From JAXMBX01 sp046349635 (GTDB taxonomy: Bacteria > Planctomycetota > Planctomycetia > Planctomycetales > Planctomycetaceae): 64,000 bases of DNA. Position numbers and translations under genes: made by a program. The first letter of the stretch is position 1; each line of letters starts with the position of its first letter. The notes below the pieces were generated by a model. It was not told the origin of the DNA, made no database searches, and saw only the letters and a program-made list of their open reading frames with translations. The stretch spans positions 1 through 64,000 of the forward strand of contig JAXMBX010000016.1 of the NCBI GenBank assembly GCA_046349635.1, written 5' to 3'. Positions 34,580 to 43,358 of the stretch are shown piece by piece.

Positions 34580-37246
34580 ATGTTCAACGCCACTGATCGC
34601 TCCTCACTCCGCCGACGTTTTAGAGAGATTTCGTTAGCTGGAGTGGAGTGTTTTGAAAAACGGGAACTCCTTTCGGCAGATTCGGTCCTCTCGGAACTCG
34701 TGGCCTCGCCGTCTCCTGCAGCCGGGTCATCAAGTGAGACGACCCCGATTCTCCCGCAGGTCTCTCGAAGCTGGTCCTATCTTCCCTTTGTCCCCGGTCC
34801 GGATTTTGGTGCCCAGCTGCCGATGTTACTGTCCGACGGCACGCTGTTAGTGCACGGCGGAGCAGGCCCCTATTCCTCGACATGGTACAGATTTCATCCC
34901 GACACGACGGGAGGTTATCAGGGGGGGACGTGGTCGGTGGCAGATTCCATGAACGCGGGCCGCTTGTATTTCGGATCGGCAGTCCTGCCGGATGGCCGCG
35001 TTTTTGTTGTCGGGGGAGAATATGCTTCCGACGGCCAGCTCCAAAATCCGGACGAACCGGACCAGACGGAGAGCAATACCGCCGAAATCTACGATCCGGT
35101 GACCGACGTCTGGACCCAGGTGTCAGATTGTCCCCAACCCTACGTCGGAGATGTGCCGACGATGGTTCTCCCCGACGGTCGAGTCCTGGTCGGTAATCTC
35201 TTTGACGAAGGGACCGAGATTTATGATCCCGCGACGGATACCTGGGTATCCGGGGGAAGCAAGATCTACTCCGCTGAAAGCAGTTCCGAAGAAACCTGGG
35301 TCAAGCTCCCCGATGACAGCATCCTGTCGTACGACATTCGCGCCAGCATTTCGGCCGGCACGGGCAAAGCGGAGCGTTATATCCCTTCCACGGATACCTG
35401 GGTCGATGCCTCCGCAGGCACCCTGCCGCTTTTGTCCAGCGCCTCCGAATTTTACGAACTGGGAGGCGCCATCCTTTTGCCGGATGGACGGGCCTTCTTC
35501 ACCGGGGCCAATGGAAAAACCGCCTACTATAACACCCATACGAACACCTGGAGCCAGGGGCCGAACATGCCGGTCTTCAACGGCGTCCAGACGACGATGG
35601 GAGACGCTCCGCTGGCAATGATTCCGAACGGACACGTGTTGATGGCGGTCTCCCCGGAAATCGTATCGGATTTTCCAGGGCCGACATGGATTGTGGACTT
35701 CGATCCCGCGACGAATGTGTTTACCGACGTCACTCCGTCCCTGGTGGATTTGACCGGCAACTCTTACGTCAATTGCATGCTGGTCCTCCCCACGGGCCAG
35801 GTGATGCTCACGAATTTCTCGAAGACCGTGGCCCTCTACAATCCGGATGGAGCGCCGCTCGATTCCTGGAGGCCGCACGTCACCGGCCTGGCGCGACAAC
35901 CGGACGGCTCCTACCTCCTCTCCGGGACTCAGCTCAATGGCTTGAATGAAGGAGCGTCCTACGGAGACGACAATCAGATGTCGACCAACTTTCCGATTGT
36001 GCGCGTCACCGACACGCTCAGCGGAAATGTCTACTACGCACGGACCTCAAACTGGAGCACGACGGGTGTCGCGACGGGAAGCAAAATCGAAACCGTGCGC
36101 GTCGATCTGCCTGCCGCTCTTGCGAATGACCCTTTCACTCTCGTGGTGATCGCCAACGGTATCGAATCGCAATCGGTGAAGCCGGCTTCGAGCACAGGAT
36201 TGGGTGTCTTTCGATCGGGCAAGTTTTATCTGGACACGAATCTGAACGAGGCCTGGAACAATCTCGCCGGAGGAGACTCGGTCGATACCTTCGGGGCGCT
36301 GGGAGACATTCCGATTTCGGGAGACTGGAACGGGGACGGCGTCGACAAGATCGGGGTTTTTCGGAGCGGCAGTTTCTACCTCGACTACAACGGGAACGGG
36401 AAATGGGATGGAGCCTCGAATGGCGACAAGTACTACCACTTCGGTAATCCTACGGACAAACCCGTGGCGGGAGACTGGAACAAGGATGGGAAGACGGAGA
36501 TTGGCGTCTTCCGTGATGGAAAGTGGTATCTGGATCAGAATGGAGACGGAAAGTGGAATGCCGGGGACAGCTCATTCAATTTCGGATCGCCGGGTGATAC
36601 TCCGGTCGCGGGCGATTTTGACGGTGATGGACGTGCCGAAGTGGGAACAGTTCGGCAGGGAAAGTGGTATCTCGACCTGAACGGAACCCACAAGTGGGAT
36701 GCAGGTGACACTATTTCCAGTTTCGGAATCGCGACCGACCTGCCGGTGGTGGGGGACTGGGACAACAGCGGCAAAGACAAGATCGGAGTCTTCCGCTCGG
36801 GGTCGTTTTACCTGGATACGAACGGTGACCGACGCTGGAATGGAACGGCGGGTGGCGATGTCCTCGCGAAGTTCGGAACCCAGGGGGATCTGCCCGTCGC
36901 AGGGTTCTGGGTTGCTCCACTCTTCACGCAATCGATCAGTTCCGCCCAGGTTCCAGGCAGTTCCCAGACCGCTGCCCAGTCAGCAACGCTGACGGGTTCG
37001 TCTTCCATAGGGGGCTCAATTCCACAGCCCACGCTTGCCACGGCCTTGGAACAGGGAACCTATGTCGGCTTCGCTTCCTCCTCCGCCAGCCCAGGTGCCA
37101 CTACTTCTGTGACCGTGGAGCCGAGCAAGAGTTCCAAGGGGACTGCTTCGGTGGCCTCTTCCCAGCCGAAAAACGTCGTTCCGCTCCCGGATGAGGGACT
37201 GCAGGGACAACTGGCCGAAGTCTTCGCGAACTTGCTCTCAGTCTGA
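34580..37246 (+). CDS. Surface protein paralogue: galactose-oxidase-like domain and repeat block, no protease
   Basis: An 888-residue protein whose N-terminus carries VECFEKRELLSADS, a variant of the same export signature. From about residue 70 it matches the second half of the preceding protein closely: FGAQLPMLLSDGTLLVHGGA, VLPDGRVFVVGGEYAS, TMVLPDGRVLVGN and NGLNEGASYGDDNQMSTNFP (a DUF1929-like C-terminal Ig-type domain), then five FG-GAP-like repeats (36203-36915) and the shared tail VVPLPDEGLQGQL. The subtilisin domain and the first repeat array are missing. Tandem duplication with gain or loss of the protease module explains the pair. The metal site of true galactose oxidase could not be confirmed. 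The 290-base spacer upstream shows no clear promoter. Confidence 0.88.
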   Translation: MFNATDRSSLRRRFREISLAGVECFEKRELLSADSVLSELVASPSPAAGSSSETTPILPQVSRSWSYLPFVPGPDFGAQLPMLLSDGTLLVHGGAGPYSSTWYRFHPDTTGGYQGGTWSVADSMNAGRLYFGSAVLPDGRVFVVGGEYASDGQLQNPDEPDQTESNTAEIYDPVTDVWTQVSDCPQPYVGDVPTMVLPDGRVLVGNLFDEGTEIYDPATDTWVSGGSKIYSAESSSEETWVKLPDDSILSYDIRASISAGTGKAERYIPSTDTWVDASAGTLPLLSSASEFYELGGAILLPDGRAFFTGANGKTAYYNTHTNTWSQGPNMPVFNGVQTTMGDAPLAMIPNGHVLMAVSPEIVSDFPGPTWIVDFDPATNVFTDVTPSLVDLTGNSYVNCMLVLPTGQVMLTNFSKTVALYNPDGAPLDSWRPHVTGLARQPDGSYLLSGTQLNGLNEGASYGDDNQMSTNFPIVRVTDTLSGNVYYARTSNWSTTGVATGSKIETVRVDLPAALANDPFTLVVIANGIESQSVKPASSTGLGVFRSGKFYLDTNLNEAWNNLAGGDSVDTFGALGDIPISGDWNGDGVDKIGVFRSGSFYLDYNGNGKWDGASNGDKYYHFGNPTDKPVAGDWNKDGKTEIGVFRDGKWYLDQNGDGKWNAGDSSFNFGSPGDTPVAGDFDGDGRAEVGTVRQGKWYLDLNGTHKWDAGDTISSFGIATDLPVVGDWDNSGKDKIGVFRSGSFYLDTNGDRRWNGTAGGDVLAKFGTQGDLPVAGFWVAPLFTQSISSAQVPGSSQTAAQSATLTGSSSIGGSIPQPTLATALEQGTYVGFASSSASPGATTSVTVEPSKSSKGTASVASSQPKNVVPLPDEGLQGQLAEVFANLLSV
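36203..36915 (+). repeat. Five-unit coding repeat array C
   Basis: The third copy of the five-unit array. Unit 3 ends DGDGRAEV and unit 4 begins GTVRQGKWYLDLNG, where arrays A and B have GVFRQG. Otherwise the unit order is the same. Confidence 0.85.
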
Positions 37247-37460
37247 CCCCATTGCATGGCGCAAGTCCCTTTTCCAGAATGACTTGCTGCTCTATCATCA
37301 CGGCTGGGAATACCCGTGGGAAATCCGCCAGCGAGCCCTGCTTTGGCCTGCTCCTCGCCCACAGGTGCGCTGGCAACCCGCGCCGGGAACGAATACGATA
37401 GCGTGTTCTCTTGGGTACGCACGCGGTGGTCTCATGGTGGAGGCTTCCCCGTGCTCTTTG

Positions 37461-37494
37461 TCTTTCATTGATCCGGGTCTTTCATTGATCGGGG
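37461..37494. repeat. 17-base tandem duplication
   Basis: TCTTTCATTGATCCGGG is followed at once by TCTTTCATTGATCGGGG, one mismatch, just upstream of the SIS gene. It lies in an otherwise featureless 258-base spacer (37247-37504). Confidence 0.7.
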
Positions 37495-37504
37495 ATTTCT
37501 TCAC

Positions 37505-38113
37505 ATGCTGGGGACGATGCTCACCCCGAAGGACTATCTGGCCAGGTGCAGCGCCGAGTTCGAAAAGCTGGATCTGAAGCAGATGGAGGGTCTCGCCAAT
37601 GAGATCTTCGCCGCGTACCAGGAGGGGCGGTTCGTGTTCATCATCGGCAACGGCGGGAGCGGATCAAACTCTTCCCACTTCGCCGAAGACCTCGGAAAAA
37701 GCACCCTCCGGCGCGAGGATTTCGACAACGACGGGATGAAGCGGCTGAAGGTGTTGAGCCTGACCGACAACACTCCCTACATCCTCGCCTGGGGAAATGA
37801 CGAGGGCTTTGATCGGGTCTTTTCCGAACAACTGAAGAATCTGGCTTCTCCGGACGATGTGTTGATTGCAATCAGCGGCAGCGGAAACAGCCCGAACATT
37901 CTGCGGGCCGTCGAATGGGGGAATAAACACAATCTCCGGACCTGGGGCATCACCGGCTACAGCGGCGGAAAGTTGAAGTCTCTCGGAAAGAACAACCTGC
38001 ACGTGCCGCTGGACGACATGGGGATGGTGGAAAGCATCCATCTGCTCGTCTTCCACTGGATCCTGAACGACGTCTACGCCCGCATCAACAAGGTGGGACG
38101 TCACGCCGGATAG
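37505..38113 (+). CDS. SIS-domain sugar-phosphate isomerase (GmhA-like)
   Basis: A 202-residue protein with one sugar isomerase (SIS) domain: FIIGNGGSGSNSSHFAEDLG near the N-terminus and VLIAISGSGNSPNILRAVEW in the middle. Overall it resembles phosphoheptose isomerase GmhA, which converts sedoheptulose-7-phosphate, and the related DiaA. The C-terminal MVESIHLLVFHWILNDVY fits GmhA. The ATG at 37517 is an alternative start, four residues shorter. The next gene is a ROK sugar kinase, so the pair may act on one sugar phosphate. Confidence 0.85.
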   Translation: MLGTMLTPKDYLARCSAEFEKLDLKQMEGLANEIFAAYQEGRFVFIIGNGGSGSNSSHFAEDLGKSTLRREDFDNDGMKRLKVLSLTDNTPYILAWGNDEGFDRVFSEQLKNLASPDDVLIAISGSGNSPNILRAVEWGNKHNLRTWGITGYSGGKLKSLGKNNLHVPLDDMGMVESIHLLVFHWILNDVYARINKVGRHAG

Positions 38114-38285
38114 TCTCCAATCTCAAAGAAGCGAAACGCGAGGGACGAGCCCGCACCAAGGACTTGTCCCTCTCATGATTTAAAAAGGTCTTGTTCGACG
38201 GAACCCTGCTGAGTCAACGACTCTCGTCATTACTGATAATTCCCGTGAAGAATATTCCATCCGAAACACCTGTCAGGTTCCCAAT

Positions 38286-39359
38286 ATGACCAAGTATTGC
38301 CTGGGAATCGAGATCGGGGGGAGCAAGCTGCAGTTGGGGCTGGGAGAGGGGCGTTCCGCATCCCTCCAGGGACTGTGGCGCGCCTCCATCGATCTGGCAC
38401 GCGGTGCAGAGGGGATTCGTGAACGGATTGTCCAGGGTTACGCAGAACTTCTCGCCCAGACGGGGGTCGCTCGTTCGCAGGTGGCCGGTGCCGGAATTGC
38501 CTTCGGCGGACCGGTGAACGCGGACCAGGGGATGACGGTCACCAGTCATCAGGTCCACGGCTGGGACCAGTTCCCGCTCGCGCAGTGGTGCCAGGACCAC
38601 CTGGGCCTGCCCGCCTCATTGCAGAATGACGCGGATACGGCAGCGCTTGCGGAGGCGTTGTTTGGAGCGGGGCAGGGGTTTAACCCGGTGATGTATCTGA
38701 CCGTCGGCTCGGGAATCGGCGGAGGGCTGATTCTCGGCGGAAAAATCTATCGGGGCTGCGGACCCGGCGCACTCGAAATCGGACACCTCCGGCCGGGACA
38801 ACTTCCCCGCCATGTGCCTGTCTCGGGCGGAACAGTCGAGTCGATTGGTTCCGGATTTGGAATCACACAACGCGCCCAGGCCGCGATTGACGGATATCTT
38901 GAAACGGCGAAATTCGTGCAGTCCCATCATGGCAGGAGCCCGCACCAGGGGCAGGTCGATCCGGAGTTTGCCAGCCGCTTCAAACCGGCGCAGGATCGTT
39001 TCGCCCGGCTGTGGGATCTGTGCGGTGGCGATCCCTCGAAGATCAACACGCAGATGATTGCCCAGGGAGCTCGGGATGGAGACCGGCTCTCGCTCGAATT
39101 GTTTTCCGATGCGACGTCGGTCATTGGTTGGGCGATTGCCCAGGCGATCACCCTGGTCAATCCGGGGCGTGTGGTCATCGGCGGGGGCGTTTCACTGATC
39201 GGCGAAGAGCTGTTCTTCGCTCCCGTTCGCAGGGCCGTCGCGCAGCATGTCTTCGGCCCGTTTGCAGGCCTCGCGGAGATTGTCCCCGCCGCGTTGCAGG
39301 AAGAAGTGGTCGTATATGGCGCGGTGGCCGTCGCTGCCGATGCCTTCTTGAAGTCGTGA
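38286..39359 (+). CDS. ROK-family sugar kinase
   Basis: A 357-residue protein with the ATP/phosphate motif LGIEIGGSKLQLGLGEG, the sugar-binding region GAGIAFGGPVNADQG and the catalytic-Asp motif LQNDADTAALAEAL, followed by YLTVGSGIGGGLILGGKI. The usual ROK zinc motif (CxCGxxGCxE) is missing: after GALEIGHLRP the sequence reads RHVPVSGGTVESIGSGFGI with no Cys cluster. ROK proteins may be glucokinases, ManNAc or GlcNAc kinases or repressors; no DNA-binding domain is present here. It lies between the SIS isomerase and serA on the same strand. Confidence 0.87.
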   Translation: MTKYCLGIEIGGSKLQLGLGEGRSASLQGLWRASIDLARGAEGIRERIVQGYAELLAQTGVARSQVAGAGIAFGGPVNADQGMTVTSHQVHGWDQFPLAQWCQDHLGLPASLQNDADTAALAEALFGAGQGFNPVMYLTVGSGIGGGLILGGKIYRGCGPGALEIGHLRPGQLPRHVPVSGGTVESIGSGFGITQRAQAAIDGYLETAKFVQSHHGRSPHQGQVDPEFASRFKPAQDRFARLWDLCGGDPSKINTQMIAQGARDGDRLSLELFSDATSVIGWAIAQAITLVNPGRVVIGGGVSLIGEELFFAPVRRAVAQHVFGPFAGLAEIVPAALQEEVVVYGAVAVAADAFLKS

Positions 39360-39411
39360 TACAATCTGTTGGTTTTTCGATTCCTTACTCAAACGTGCGA
39401 GACGAGTGGCG

Positions 39412-41049
39412 ATGTATACCGTTTTGATTACCGATAACCTCTCCAAGGGTGGCTTGAAGATTCTGGAAGAAACTCCCGGGATCAAGATTGATAACCGTTC
39501 GGGGCTGACCCCGGAACAGGTCCGCGAAGCCCTCAAGACCGCAGATGGGATCATCATCCGCAGCGGCACCACCCTCACGCCGGAACTCCTGAAGGATCAG
39601 CCCCGACTGAAGGTGATCGTCCGGGCAGGTGTGGGCGTGGATAACATCGACCTCCCCGCCGCCACGCGCGAGGGAATCGTGGTGATGAACACCCCCGCCG
39701 GGAACACCACGAGTACCGCCGAACATACCATCGCGATGATGATGGCCCTCTCACGGAATATCGGACCCGCCTCCGCCAGCATGAAGGCGGGGAAATGGGA
39801 CCGCAAAAGCTACACCGGAACGCAGCTCGCCGGGAAAACGCTGGCGGTCGTGGGCCTGGGGCGGATCGGCCTGTCGGTCGCCAAGCGGGCCATTGGACTC
39901 GAAATGAAAGTCGTCGGGTACGATCCCTTCCTCTCCGCCGAACGGGCCGCCGAATATGGCATCACCCTGTATCGCGAAGTCGACGACCTGCTCCCCTTGT
40001 GCGATTACATGACGGTTCACACTCCCATGACGGAAGAGACCCGGGGCCTGATCAATGCCGAGCGCTTGGCCAAGATGAAAAAGGGCGTCCGGATCATCAA
40101 CTGCGCCCGCGGCGGGATCGTCGATGAAGAAGCCCTCGCCGATGCGATTGAATCCAAGCACGTCGCCGGGGCGGCCCTCGACGTCTTCGTCAATGAACCC
40201 CCGGGTGACCTGCGGGTCGTGAAACTGCCGCAGGTCCTGACGACCCCCCACCTGGGAGCTTCCACCGATGAGGCCCAGGAATCGGTCGGCGTCGAAGCGG
40301 CGGAGATCATCACCGGATTCCTCATCCGCAACGAAGTCCGCCACGCCGTCAACATGGCCCCCATCTCCGGCGCGGAAATGGAAGACATGCGGGCGCACCT
40401 CGACCTCGCCCGTCGGCTGGGTCTCCTGCTCGCCCAACTGAACAAGGGGGGCGTGGTCAAATCCGCCTCGGTCAACTATCGCGGGGAAGCCGCCTCCAAG
40501 AAAACGAAACTGCTCACAGCCGCATTCGCCTCAGGTCTCCTCGAAACCGCGATGGATGAATCGGTCAACATCGTCAACGCCGAGATGATGGCCCGCGATC
40601 GCGGGATCGAAATCGAAGAAAGCAGCTCCTCAGAAGTCTCCGACTTCTCCACGATGATCCGCGCGAGCCTCCAGACCGAACATGGAGAACTGACCGCCGC
40701 CGGGACCGTCTTCGGCAAGCAGTTCCTCCGCCTCGTTCGCCTGGGGCATTTCAACCTGGACGCCTACCTCGATGGCCTGTTGATGATCTATCGCCACCGG
40801 GACGTGCCGGGACTCATCGGTTACATCGGCACGATCTTCGGACGCCATCAGGTCAACATTGCCCACATGGCGCTGGGACGGGAAAAGCCCGAACCCGGCG
40901 GAGACTCCGTGGCTGTCCTGAACCTCGACAACGAACCCTCTCCGGAAGCACTGGCGGAAGCGCTCAAACATCCCGAAGTGACCGGAATTGAAGTGGTCAA
41001 ACTTCCCCCCGCTGGGGCACCGCTCCCTTGGCTGGTCTCCCAGGGGTGA
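39412..41049 (+). CDS. serA: D-3-phosphoglycerate dehydrogenase
   Basis: Catalyses the first step of serine synthesis with NAD. The 545 residues fit the long, ACT-bearing form. Signatures: IIIRSGTTLTPELLKDQPRL, VGVDNIDLPAATREGIVVMN, the NAD site VVGLGRIGLSVAKRAIGLEM, the catalytic MKKGVRIINCARGGIVDE, and TTPHLGASTDEAQESVGVEA with the active His. From about residue 320 come the ASB domain and a C-terminal ACT domain (GLIGYIGTIFGRHQVNIAHM), the usual serine-sensing part. I use the ATG at 39412; a GTG two codons upstream is possible. Confidence 0.95.
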   Translation: MYTVLITDNLSKGGLKILEETPGIKIDNRSGLTPEQVREALKTADGIIIRSGTTLTPELLKDQPRLKVIVRAGVGVDNIDLPAATREGIVVMNTPAGNTTSTAEHTIAMMMALSRNIGPASASMKAGKWDRKSYTGTQLAGKTLAVVGLGRIGLSVAKRAIGLEMKVVGYDPFLSAERAAEYGITLYREVDDLLPLCDYMTVHTPMTEETRGLINAERLAKMKKGVRIINCARGGIVDEEALADAIESKHVAGAALDVFVNEPPGDLRVVKLPQVLTTPHLGASTDEAQESVGVEAAEIITGFLIRNEVRHAVNMAPISGAEMEDMRAHLDLARRLGLLLAQLNKGGVVKSASVNYRGEAASKKTKLLTAAFASGLLETAMDESVNIVNAEMMARDRGIEIEESSSSEVSDFSTMIRASLQTEHGELTAAGTVFGKQFLRLVRLGHFNLDAYLDGLLMIYRHRDVPGLIGYIGTIFGRHQVNIAHMALGREKPEPGGDSVAVLNLDNEPSPEALAEALKHPEVTGIEVVKLPPAGAPLPWLVSQG

Positions 41050-41078
41050 TCTGTTTCAGAAGAACATTCGATAAAAAA

Positions 41079-41110
41079 ACACCGGGGATCTTTCGATCTC
41101 CGGTGTTTTT
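41079..41110 (+). terminator. Rho-independent terminator after serA
   Basis: ACACCGGGGATC (41079-41090) pairs with GATCTCCGGTGT (41095-41106) with one mismatch around TTTC, followed by TTTTG and more T residues. An A-run precedes it, so it can work for both serA and the convergent gene. Confidence 0.85.
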
Positions 41111-41146
41111 GTTTTCTCGCGCGTGAAGTCGATTATTTCTTCGACG

Positions 41147-43009
41147 CTATTTCTTCAACGCGACGTTGGCTTCTTTCGAAGCACCGGCGTTCGTCTGGCG
41201 ATCGGGTTTCTTTCCCTCGCTTGCGGGCGATCCCTTCCCGTCACCGTGGGCGCTGTAGTACTCGAAGTAGCCGATCATCATTTCGTTCCAAGTCTGTTCT
41301 CCCCAGCGGACGGTCTCCTTGGGATTGGGATTCGCCGGGTTATTGGGCGAATTGTCGAAGAACGCGACGCATTCCAGTTGGGTTCCCTGCGGAACGACGA
41401 GCGGTTTTTCCAGCACGTAAGAGTTCTGCCAGTTGAAGTCATACTGCGGAACGGAGAGAACCGTCTCCTGGCGTCCGTCCGGATACTTCATCTTGTACTC
41501 GAACGATTTCCCTCGCAGGTGCATGTGAGGCATGAAGGCGAGAATGGTGGTCTCTTCCTTGAAGGTCATGCTCGAAGCGACACGGTAGTGCGGATCTTCG
41601 GGGGGAATCGACAGGCGGCGGTTGTACAGTCCGCGCGTCTTGACGTTGTGCTTCGGAGCTTCTTTTCCGCTGTAGAACTTGAACGCCAGTTCAGAGCGGT
41701 CCAGTTCTTCTTTTCCCGTGGGGGTGTAGTGTACTTGCCAGATCAGTTCCGCCCCGGCCGGGATCTTTCGGGCGAGTCCATCCTTTAATTCCAGCGGCGC
41801 GCTTCCCGGTGCGTAAGCGACCACCCAGCTGTCATCCAGCGGGCCGCGCATCCCCGGAGTCCGGTAGAAAACGATGATGTGATGGACGACGGCACGGTTG
41901 CCGGGACGGGCTTCTGCCGCTTCGATCCATGTGTCTTCCTTGAAGTTCGTCTTGGTGGAGAAATACTTGTAGCGGACGACTCCTGTCGATTGGACCTTCA
42001 CTTCTTCCGGGAGCTGAAACACGATATCCGGCTTGCCGATCATCCACCCATCGGAATAGCTCTTGGGAGCGGCAAGCTTGGACTTGTCCCCCTCGGGTGT
42101 TCCCTGGTCAATCCAGGCGACAACCGACTCCAGTTCCTGGGGAGTCAGCGAACAATCGTTGGAGAATTTGCCGAAGCGCGGATCAGCGTGCCACGGTGGC
42201 ATCCGCTTTTCGGTGATCACTTCGCGAATCATCGCCGACCAGTTGACCGCATCGTCATACGTCAGCAGAGCGAACGGGGCCGCGGTCCCCTTGTGATGGC
42301 AGTTCTGGCAGCGCTCGGTCAGGATCTTGGAGACGTGCGACGCGTAGGTAATCTGTTCTTTCTTCTCGCTGATCTCGCGACGCGTGATCAGGCACCCCTG
42401 CACGGGAGTTTCCTTGACGCTCACGTCCTTGCGGTCGAGGATCTGCGTGATCGCTTCGGTCAGATCGTTGCGAGTCGGCTTTTCTTTCTTGGTCCCGTAA
42501 CCGATGCGGTCGTCAATCCGCCCCGCGTAACGGATCGTCCGTCGGAAATCCAACACGAAAGCCTGCGCCAAGCGCTCGGCTCCGAACAGGTTCGCCACTT
42601 GTTGATTCGGATCGCACAGGACTGGAATCGTCAGCTTGTATTGATCTGCATGTTTGGCGATCTCAGCGGGCGTGTCCCCGGCCTGCGAATTAATCACCAG
42701 GAACTGCACCCCTTGCCCCGAAAACTGCTTCTGCATCTCGGTGAGGTAGGGGATGTAGGCATTTCCGATGGGGCAACCCGTCCCCAGGAAAATCGCCACC
42801 ACGACCGGTTTATCGTGGAAATCCGCCAAAGCAATCTTCTTACCCTGGGCGTCCGCCAGCACAAAATTCGGGACAACATGCCCAATATGGGAGACCGCCT
42901 GGGGCTTTGCGGCCCCCTTCGAAGAGACGTCCGCCGCGAAGAGGGTGGTGCCCTCCAGACCGCATATGACGAGTGATACTGCCAAGGCTAACCGATTGAG
43001 TAAAAACAT
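41147..43009 (-). CDS. Redoxin / c-type haem / copper type II monooxygenase-like fusion, secreted
   Basis: A 620-residue secreted protein. A signal peptide (MFLLNRLALAVSLVICGLEG) is followed by a thioredoxin-like redoxin domain with LGTGCPIGNAYIPYL (Cys79), a single haem motif CQNCH (Cys234, Cys237, His238), and a C-terminal peptidylglycine/dopamine monooxygenase-like part. The copper ligands known from that family appear in order: HH at 376-377, His427 (WQVHYTP), HxH at 495-497 (MPHMHLRGK) and Met at 577-578 (WNEMMIGY). The reaction is unknown; electron delivery by the haem domain to the copper site is plausible. The ATG at 43009 is chosen for the signal peptide. It is convergent with serA. 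Confidence 0.88.
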   Translation of the reverse strand: MFLLNRLALAVSLVICGLEGTTLFAADVSSKGAAKPQAVSHIGHVVPNFVLADAQGKKIALADFHDKPVVVAIFLGTGCPIGNAYIPYLTEMQKQFSGQGVQFLVINSQAGDTPAEIAKHADQYKLTIPVLCDPNQQVANLFGAERLAQAFVLDFRRTIRYAGRIDDRIGYGTKKEKPTRNDLTEAITQILDRKDVSVKETPVQGCLITRREISEKKEQITYASHVSKILTERCQNCHHKGTAAPFALLTYDDAVNWSAMIREVITEKRMPPWHADPRFGKFSNDCSLTPQELESVVAWIDQGTPEGDKSKLAAPKSYSDGWMIGKPDIVFQLPEEVKVQSTGVVRYKYFSTKTNFKEDTWIEAAEARPGNRAVVHHIIVFYRTPGMRGPLDDSWVVAYAPGSAPLELKDGLARKIPAGAELIWQVHYTPTGKEELDRSELAFKFYSGKEAPKHNVKTRGLYNRRLSIPPEDPHYRVASSMTFKEETTILAFMPHMHLRGKSFEYKMKYPDGRQETVLSVPQYDFNWQNSYVLEKPLVVPQGTQLECVAFFDNSPNNPANPNPKETVRWGEQTWNEMMIGYFEYYSAHGDGKGSPASEGKKPDRQTNAGASKEANVALKK

Positions 43010-43358
43010 CTTACAGCACGTCCTTTGACTCAAAATCACAAGGGCCGGGGCGGACCAACGGTGCGAGCAGGTTGGCAAAGATCGTCCAAACACCAAAAAT
43101 GGGAATGGGTTAAGCAAATACCGTGCGGCATTTCTCTGGGTTTCAAGCGGATTTTATTCCAACTGAATTTTAACCCGGGAACCGACTCCGGCACAGGGGA
43201 AAGGACCGGACGGGAAAATAAGGAGAAATGGGGGCCTCTTTTCCCGGACAGGACTTTGCGAAATCGTGTGCTGGTGATAACTTACCGCCGCAAAATCCCC
43301 GTCATTTCACCTCTTCCGGCGATCCTCCCGACACAGCTCTGTTCGGACGTCGTTGGTG
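43010..43358. other. 349-base divergent spacer
   Basis: Lies between the divergent redoxin fusion and HEAT lipoprotein genes. Short runs such as TTGCGA at 43256 with a poor -10 region are seen, but no convincing promoter, repeat or ORF. Confidence 0.4.

Noticed and set aside
30891..36915. Regular repeats that could suggest a CRISPR array
   Set aside because: Units are about 144 bases, in frame, code for FG-GAP-like protein repeats, and show no spacer structure.
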